Below are positions 59,801 to 64,000 of a stretch of 64,000 nt of DNA, in pieces; within the stretch, counting starts at the first letter, position 1; every line of letters begins with the position of its first letter. Under the pieces are notes generated by a model, which was not told the origin of the DNA, searched no databases, and saw only the letters and a list, made by a program, of their open reading frames with translations. This DNA comes from Brevinema_A sp051649245. GTDB taxonomy: Bacteria; Spirochaetota; Brevinematia; Brevinematales; Brevinemataceae. The translations under genes and the position numbers were made by a program. The stretch covers positions 474,001-538,000 of the forward strand of contig JBOFGS010000019.1 in the NCBI GenBank assembly GCA_051649245.1. The letters run 5' to 3'.

Positions 59801-59973
59801 TAGATACATGGGATATGAGGCTTATTTTTAATCTGGGAAGAGTCACGGATGAAATCAAACAAGTCGCTTATTGGGAGCCTTTTGTTGGTGTTGCCTTTAC
59901 AATGAAAGGATCTAATGCTGTTAATTTCTTCCCAGAATTTAACAGACGTTTTGTTCCTTCCGAATTCCAATAA
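56896..59973 (+). CDS. LptD/OstA-like outer-membrane protein
   Basis: A 1025-residue protein with a signal peptide (IRLLFFLCFLPLLVYSQ). The N-terminal region (about residues 60-200) has the OstA/LptA-like beta-jellyroll layout: VEVVMLGNVRVRFDGNFLKSEKLIV, then YLAESINYQPDMERG. The rest is a long series of amphipathic strands (GFDFYERQGQYFSGNY, KLGIDGIGLQLQLEDL and others) ending in a barrel strand (AVNFFPEFNRRF). This matches spirochaete LptD-like proteins, which may insert lipopolysaccharide or other glycolipid into the outer membrane. It begins with TTG after a GAGG site. It ends 37 bases before tgt. Confidence 0.78.
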   Translation: MNFNIRLLFFLCFLPLLVYSQLIDNRDLPPEALRIKPPFEDTSREKINTADEKTYIILDNADDITIKNFADSEIVEVVMLGNVRVRFDGNFLKSEKLIVSIKDSIIINVGAYGNIEFTFNKTKYLAESINYQPDMERGVMYQVRSVLNAQVLGATDKPWFFDAEKVTIQDADRFVLDQVVLTTSDVRFPHYQLKVSKLWYIQNKIALAMGMQYMAGQASFFWLPAYLQIEGAGGLRTSFGNERRIGYYFINNYDLKTKIGDFKFGFDFYERQGQYFSGNYQSVSKGILQELELQVDLANDQRIVRDGDFYSQWVVPSTINSEQQRISQFAWRYKINTKLGIDGIGLQLQLEDLNDPFFLSKYSYRSRFDDARSIDFQSLVSPQANSWYNYQGDIQPQVDSVNQKIVFTMDNFTAEASFDYVRTIRENAQNRSNQFLNNYYDYELRSVVLPSLSYNFGTLDLFQYTNSTKSKVTVIDSRGRKTEFNNLKKYEEFASKLSNQSNMVVTKQVFYEDNKEVIREITNWQPITITNVTTNDYEWLRVKADATASVRFKAEQTFGSNTSSATTDLEFLTNTNRVLISDLYQHNEDGSLGLTLDAFDNIFSVRNQISFGYQDQWSSFASEKTNTLRSSGMDINYTLGTTVNPNKIWRDDELMRTKVDFKSSLDYSHPLYRLKRIEEGLSPRESSVRWDNTFNLEFLQWRRQTILGMTLGVQYNRKMRIPNDSEQNKINNDPNDFFIRNIVFEEVETSAKASVWWFNLGTSIRMNVLQTETNRSLTKNFTNRLVGGFPQLVFEFTPHSDYNYIPKLTYRYNLFERSTNLADPFTGEIRTARRDKSFNLDVVWDLRLKNYHIPALYPFIYEISEFGLVFRYYQDFVSMRNSFLRIDFSIGVKFTKYLTFKFSSQMLNNKIYLYYPGGIFNGQRFALPGEQPKNFFQDLGDGLKFWDIGALRRSSFKLQSLNFELIHDLDTWDMRLIFNLGRVTDEIKQVAYWEPFVGVAFTMKGSNAVNFFPEFNRRFVPSEFQ

Positions 59974-60010
59974 TTATTTAGTATACCTACTTATATCTTA
60001 AGGAATTATC

Positions 60011-61144
60011 ATGACAGAAATGAATAAATTACCCTTTGTCATCGAACAAAAAGATGGCTTAGCACGTGCTTGTACAATGAAATTACCACATGGTATAGTA
60101 GAGACACCAATTTTTATGCCTGTTGGTACACAAGCGACGGTCAAGACACTTTGTCGTGAAGAACTTGAAGATATGGGAGCAACAATTATTTTAGCTAATT
60201 CCTACCATCTTTTGTTAAGACCATCAGTAGATTTTTTTAAACAATATGGTGGATTACATAAATTTGCAAAATGGAAACGAAATATTTTGACCGATTCCGG
60301 AGGCTTTCAAGTATTTTCTTTGGCTGGGATGCGTAAAATCAATGATGAAGGTGTCAAATTTCAAAGCCATTTGGATGGACGTTATCATTTTTTAACTCCT
60401 GAAATCATGGTCGATACGCAACAAGCAATCGGTTCCGATATCATGATGGTACTTGATGAATGTGTTCCCGGTACGGCAGATTTTTATCAAACACAAACAG
60501 CTTTGAATAGAACCACTGCTTGGGCAGCACGAGCAAAAACAGAGTTTTTGAAACGTAATATTCAAGATCAATATGCATTTGGTATTGTGCAAGGCGGTGT
60601 TTTTCCAGAACTCAGAAAACAAAGTGCTCGCCAATTGGCAGATTTGGATTTTCCGGGATATTCGATCGGTGGATTGTCTGTAGGAGAAACGAAAGAAGAA
60701 ATGTATGGAATGCTTGATGTGCTAAGTGATCAAATGCCTGAACAAAAGCCTCGTTATTTAATGGGGGTGGGTATCCCTGAAGATATTTTGGAGGGTATTG
60801 ATCGAGGAGTAGATATGTTTGATTGTGTTTTCCCTACCAGAGTAGCAAGACATGGATCTGCATTTACACGAGACGGACGTATTAATCTCAAAACAAAACA
60901 GTATGAGTTTGATACACAACCGATAGATAAAGAATGTCATTGTTATGCATGTCTTAATTATGATAAGGCTTATATTCGACATCTCTTAAGAGCTGATGAG
61001 GTTTTGGGTGGACGCTTAGTTTCTATTCATAATCTTCAATTTTTGATTGAACTGACCAAAAATGCACGACAAGCAATTTTGAATCATTCTTTTAACAATT
61101 TTAAAAATAAATTTTTATTCAGATATCTTAAGTCAGGTTCTTAA
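60011..61144 (+). CDS. tgt: Queuine tRNA-ribosyltransferase
   Basis: Tgt swaps guanine 34 for a queuosine precursor in tRNAs with GUN anticodons. Seen: the strand PIFMPVGTQATVKTL, the active-site loop TDSGGFQVFSLAGM, GIVQGGVFPELR, and the nucleophile Asp region MFDCVFPTRVARHGSAF. The zinc site CHCYACLNYDKAYIRHL provides CxCxxC and His. Length (377 residues) is typical. An AAGGAATT site precedes the ATG at 60011. It follows the LptD-like gene, possibly in one transcript. Confidence 0.95.
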   Translation: MTEMNKLPFVIEQKDGLARACTMKLPHGIVETPIFMPVGTQATVKTLCREELEDMGATIILANSYHLLLRPSVDFFKQYGGLHKFAKWKRNILTDSGGFQVFSLAGMRKINDEGVKFQSHLDGRYHFLTPEIMVDTQQAIGSDIMMVLDECVPGTADFYQTQTALNRTTAWAARAKTEFLKRNIQDQYAFGIVQGGVFPELRKQSARQLADLDFPGYSIGGLSVGETKEEMYGMLDVLSDQMPEQKPRYLMGVGIPEDILEGIDRGVDMFDCVFPTRVARHGSAFTRDGRINLKTKQYEFDTQPIDKECHCYACLNYDKAYIRHLLRADEVLGGRLVSIHNLQFLIELTKNARQAILNHSFNNFKNKFLFRYLKSGS

Positions 61145-61163
61145 GTTAATGATTTGTTGTCTC

Positions 61164-61192
61164 TTGATTTATTTTTAAATATTTTATATAAT
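61164..61192 (+). promoter_or_regulatory. Promoter of the 741-residue gene
   Basis: TTGATT (61164-61169) and TATAAT (61187-61192) with a 17-bp spacer, 70 bp upstream of the ATG. Confidence 0.55.
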
Positions 61193-61263
61193 AGAATACT
61201 CTGATTGATGTATCTTATTTTAAAGATTATCAAAAAATCTATGATAACATTGTAGGAGACGTT

Positions 61264-63489
61264 ATGTTTTTCAAGAAGACTTTTTTTAAATTAATCCAAA
61301 TAGGAATATTTATCTTGGTTACAAATCTTTTTGCTGTTGAAGAACTTTCTACAGATGTTACCAAAAATAGTGTTCAATCTTTGCGATCGGCAAAAAATGT
61401 TGCTCCAGAAGAATTGATTTCATTCAAACCTCTTAGTGAAAATGTACGTCCTCAAACCACATTTTCTCGTTATACTGCCTCAAAAAACATTTCTATGGAT
61501 GTTGCGATTTGGAAAAATCGTATTGCTGCTAAACAAACACCATACAAGGTATCACTTGTAGGAATTAATATAAATACATGGCTTGAGAATCCTCAATACT
61601 TCAATACATTACAGAAAATTGGCGATTCTTTTCCAATTACTTCATTACTTGATAATCTTCAATCTTATAATCCTGACTTACAGTTTAATGATCCAGCACT
61701 AGTTAAGAAAATTTTAGAAACAGATATCTATACTCCTTATCTTCAAAATATTACCTCTCAATCCCTGCCTAGACTACAATTTGCAGATATTAAAAGTGTC
61801 ATTTCTTATACAAGAAATTATCATATTTATGGTGTTGGAGCACAAGAGTATCCTTATTTTGGAAGACCATCTGAAGGTTCTCAAAGAAAAATAAATTTGG
61901 GAATCCTCCGAGACCAATTAAATGAAATTACTGCAAAAATGCCTGATACAGATATTTTTTTAGTGGCTATGATTAATATTATTCCTAATTGGCTTGAAGA
62001 AACCTTTGATGTTTTTCAGATCAATCAGCAAGAAGTGGAAATTCTTATTTATGCATTTGATAGGAATCGAAAATTAATTGGTGGTTCTGGAATTCCTCTT
62101 TCTTTTTGGTTTAAAGGTCAAAAATTTGTTTTTGAACAAAAAATCAAAAGCAAGATTTGGCAACCTTCTGTTTCTCGCGAATTTTATATCACACCTTCTT
62201 ATAAAATTATTAATACACCGATGGTTGGTTCTTTGTCAGAACCAAATATTACCATCCCTAATGATAAGATACCTATGTTAAATAAACGTCAAAAATTTAT
62301 TCTAAAAGCTATTAAGTATTTGGATCAAAAAAAGAAATCTATTAATGTCGAATTATTTGAAAAAGATGGGAAACATCTTTTTAAACCTTATAGCGTTAAA
62401 TATCAAAAAGTAAAATTAGAAAAAAGGATTCTGAATCATTATAATTCTTCTTTGTTAGTAGAGAATAATGATGATTTTGAAGACGGATTTTTGCTTGCTC
62501 GATTAAAAGGTATGTCAAAATCTATTCCTATCTCTGCACGTTCATTATTATTAAAGAAAAGACCTCCATCTAATGAAGGTGATAAGATGTTGGTTTTATT
62601 TTCACAATTAAAAGAAGCTATTGATGAACAGCCTATGTTGTGTACTAATGAAAATACTTTTACAAATGTTCTTCTTCCTTTTGAAACAGAGACAGATCCA
62701 GCTTTATATCGTAAAAAACGTCGTGATTACTATTCTTTACCTCATGTTATTAAAGCAGAAAGAAAAAAATTTAATATCGAGACAAAACAAATTATTAAAA
62801 CAAATCAATTGTTTTTTAAAAATATGATGTTTTGGCGGACAAAAGCATTTCAAACTCAGCCTAATCCTAGTGATGTATTGAAAGATTTTTTTGTAGAATG
62901 GAAAAAGAGTGCTTTTGCTAAAAATGCTACCAAAAAGAAATTAATTCGATTATATCGTGATCAAGTTTTTTTTGATACAATAGTAAGCAATTATCCAGGA
63001 TATGTGGATCGTAGTTCTTCAGATATGCGTACAAAATTAATGGATAAATCTCATTTGGTTGTAAAAATGGAGAAATTTTCGAATAAATCGATCATATTAT
63101 CAAACAATCTTCATAATAAAGGTCAAAATATTGAAGAAGAATATAATGAGTTCAAATTAATGTATAACAATTTAATTAATCAAGAATTAATAAATTATCA
63201 AAAATTAAAAAAACAACTTATTCTTGAGAATAAAACACCGATAAATATTGTTACGTCTAGAATACAGGATGTTAGTAAAATTTATGATTTAGATCTTGGT
63301 ATTGCAAGTCTTATATCAACAAATACAGCTCTTTCTCCTGTTGAATTATACAATAAACGCATGAGTCAGCAAGAAGATCAAAAAAAATGGTTTCGTGAAA
63401 GAATTCTTTATTACGAAGGATTTTCTTTTGGTCTTTCTAGTGAGTGGGCTATTAAATTTGGATTAGAAGATAGAATCGATTATTTATAA
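61264..63489 (+). CDS. Large hypothetical secreted protein
   Basis: A 741-residue protein with a signal peptide (FFKLIQIGIFILVTNLFAVEEL). No domain is recognised. The middle contains beta-rich segments (INIIPNWLEETFDVFQINQQEVEILIYAFDRNRKLIGGSG), and residues about 290-620 are highly Lys-rich with long helices. The C-terminal part has EEYNEFKLMYNNLINQELINYQKLKKQ, likely coiled coil. It is probably periplasmic or outer-membrane-attached. A GTAGGAGA ribosome binding site precedes the ATG. The gene has its own promoter. Confidence 0.6.
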   Translation: MFFKKTFFKLIQIGIFILVTNLFAVEELSTDVTKNSVQSLRSAKNVAPEELISFKPLSENVRPQTTFSRYTASKNISMDVAIWKNRIAAKQTPYKVSLVGININTWLENPQYFNTLQKIGDSFPITSLLDNLQSYNPDLQFNDPALVKKILETDIYTPYLQNITSQSLPRLQFADIKSVISYTRNYHIYGVGAQEYPYFGRPSEGSQRKINLGILRDQLNEITAKMPDTDIFLVAMINIIPNWLEETFDVFQINQQEVEILIYAFDRNRKLIGGSGIPLSFWFKGQKFVFEQKIKSKIWQPSVSREFYITPSYKIINTPMVGSLSEPNITIPNDKIPMLNKRQKFILKAIKYLDQKKKSINVELFEKDGKHLFKPYSVKYQKVKLEKRILNHYNSSLLVENNDDFEDGFLLARLKGMSKSIPISARSLLLKKRPPSNEGDKMLVLFSQLKEAIDEQPMLCTNENTFTNVLLPFETETDPALYRKKRRDYYSLPHVIKAERKKFNIETKQIIKTNQLFFKNMMFWRTKAFQTQPNPSDVLKDFFVEWKKSAFAKNATKKKLIRLYRDQVFFDTIVSNYPGYVDRSSSDMRTKLMDKSHLVVKMEKFSNKSIILSNNLHNKGQNIEEEYNEFKLMYNNLINQELINYQKLKKQLILENKTPINIVTSRIQDVSKIYDLDLGIASLISTNTALSPVELYNKRMSQQEDQKKWFRERILYYEGFSFGLSSEWAIKFGLEDRIDYL

Positions 63490-63523
63490 ATCAAAAAATA
63501 ATTAATTATTTTGTTAAAAAATC

Positions 63524-63552
63524 TTGATTTTTACAATCTAATCATATATAAT
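63524..63552 (+). promoter_or_regulatory. rpmB promoter
   Basis: TTGATT (63524-63529) and TATAAT (63547-63552) with a 17-bp spacer, 33 bp upstream of rpmB. Confidence 0.6.
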
Positions 63553-63585
63553 ATTATCACTATATTTTATAGATGAGGAAACGAA

Positions 63586-63825
63586 ATGTCAAGAAAATGT
63601 GAATTATCTGGCAAAAAGCCGATGTTTGGAAATAATATTTCTCACTCACATAGAAAAACTCGTACTAAATGGGTTCCAAATTTACAGAAAAAAACTTTTA
63701 TTTCTGAAATTGGAGAAAAAGTAACACTAAGAGTTTGTGCTAAAGTTTTAAAAACTATTGATAGATATGGTTTTGATGCGGTGATGAAAAAATTTCAAAA
63801 GAAAGGGAAATTAGTGATTAAGTAA
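63586..63825 (+). CDS. rpmB: 50S ribosomal protein L28
   Basis: A 79-residue basic protein. The start CELSGKKPMFGNNISHSHRKTRTKWVPN is the L28 signature. The zinc-type form has four Cys; here only the first Cys and one later Cys are present, so this is the Cys-poor type that does not need zinc. A GATGAGGA site precedes the ATG. The single gene has its own promoter. Confidence 0.95.
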   Translation: MSRKCELSGKKPMFGNNISHSHRKTRTKWVPNLQKKTFISEIGEKVTLRVCAKVLKTIDRYGFDAVMKKFQKKGKLVIK

Positions 63826-63892
63826 ACTTTAAACTGATTTTCGTAAATTAAATTATGATAAAAATAATTTTCAATTAATTTACAAAAAAGTA

Positions 63893-63922
63893 TTGACAAA
63901 ATATAAAATTATATGTTATAAT
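63893..63922 (+). promoter_or_regulatory. Strong promoter at the window end
   Basis: TTGACA (63893-63898) and TATAAT (63917-63922) with an 18-bp spacer. No start codon with a ribosome binding site follows before the window ends, so the transcript may be an RNA gene or have a long leader. Confidence 0.7.
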
Positions 63923-63932
63923 AACTTCTCGA

Positions 63933-63948
63933 TGTGAGACAGTTCACA
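63933..63948. promoter_or_regulatory. CRP-consensus-like inverted repeat downstream of the promoter
   Basis: TGTGAGACAGTTCACA exactly fits the TGTGA-N6-TCACA pattern of CRP/FNR-family sites. It lies 10 to 26 bases after the -10 box, a place where a bound protein would block transcription. It could instead be a short stem in the leader RNA. Confidence 0.35.
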
Positions 63949-64000
63949 TTAATTTAGAGAATGTCATTGCTTAGAGTGATTGTAAAGAGAGACATAACAA

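Noticed and set aside
63950..64000. Start of a 16S rRNA gene
   Set aside because: The conserved 5' end of 16S rRNA is not present before the window ends.

Overview
The window looks like part of a low-GC spirochaete chromosome. The evidence is a fused BatB/BatC-type von Willebrand factor A and TPR protein, a very large LptD/OstA-like outer-membrane protein, several small lipoproteins with short spirochaete-like lipoboxes, PEGA and SPOR domain envelope proteins, ribonuclease Y, and very AT-rich intergenic DNA. A Brevinema-like lineage is my guess from gene content and low GC, not something the sequence proves. Most of the window is ordinary housekeeping DNA with short gaps, frequent GTG starts, near-consensus -35/-10 promoters with 16-18 bp spacing, and unusually long, nearly perfect bidirectional terminator hairpins.

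Layout. 1-8.0 kb: a carbohydrate locus on the minus strand (pfkB-type kinase, PTS IIC and IIB, DeoR regulator, ulaE, then remnants of ulaD, ulaA and ulaG, and an intact ulaC-type IIA), with a broken ulaF facing away. This L-ascorbate pathway is visibly decaying: an in-frame amber codon in ulaG, two compensating frameshifts in ulaA, a deletion that joins ulaA to ulaD, and three lesions in ulaF. 8-21 kb: a zinc-ribbon protein, a PEGA lipoprotein, cutC, a uvrC lacking its C-terminal helix-hairpin-helix region, an SbcD-like phosphoesterase, a peroxiredoxin with an AhpF-N-like thioredoxin partner, a tandem HD protein, a TPR protein and mutY. 21-24.6 kb: rpsP-rimM-trmD-rplS, rnhB and a uracil-DNA-glycosylase-fold gene. 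24.6-30.7 kb: rsmA, truA, dnaA with an AT-rich 554-bp upstream gap carrying DnaA-box matches, gatC and trmB.

30.7-44 kb: a ferredoxin, a remarkable 1138-residue secreted protein built from 13 Thr-Asn-rich 32-residue repeats between a TPR region and a SPOR-like domain, mutS with a degenerate response regulator, and ribonuclease Y flanked by two apparently catalytically dead PLP-enzyme homologues (one HemL-like, one threonine-synthase-like), then an M23 peptidase. 44-48 kb: tRNA-Val(GAC), dCMP deaminase, ispH, a polyprenyl synthase, a tiny acidic protein, a HIT protein and rpsU. 48-57 kb: the Bat protein, an ABC permease with a highly degenerate ABC ATPase, several unrecognised envelope proteins, a DJ-1/PfpI protein and a GH13 enzyme. 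57-64 kb: the LptD-like protein, tgt, a 741-residue secreted orphan, rpmB, and a strong promoter running off the end.

Themes. Genes for translation and tRNA modification, DNA repair and cell-envelope building are interleaved. The best candidates for undescribed biology are the Thr-Asn repeat SPOR protein, the two inactive PLP-fold paralogues beside rny, and the ABC pair whose ATPase has lost most catalytic motifs while the reading frames stay intact. I found no CRISPR array, transposase, integrase or rRNA gene.
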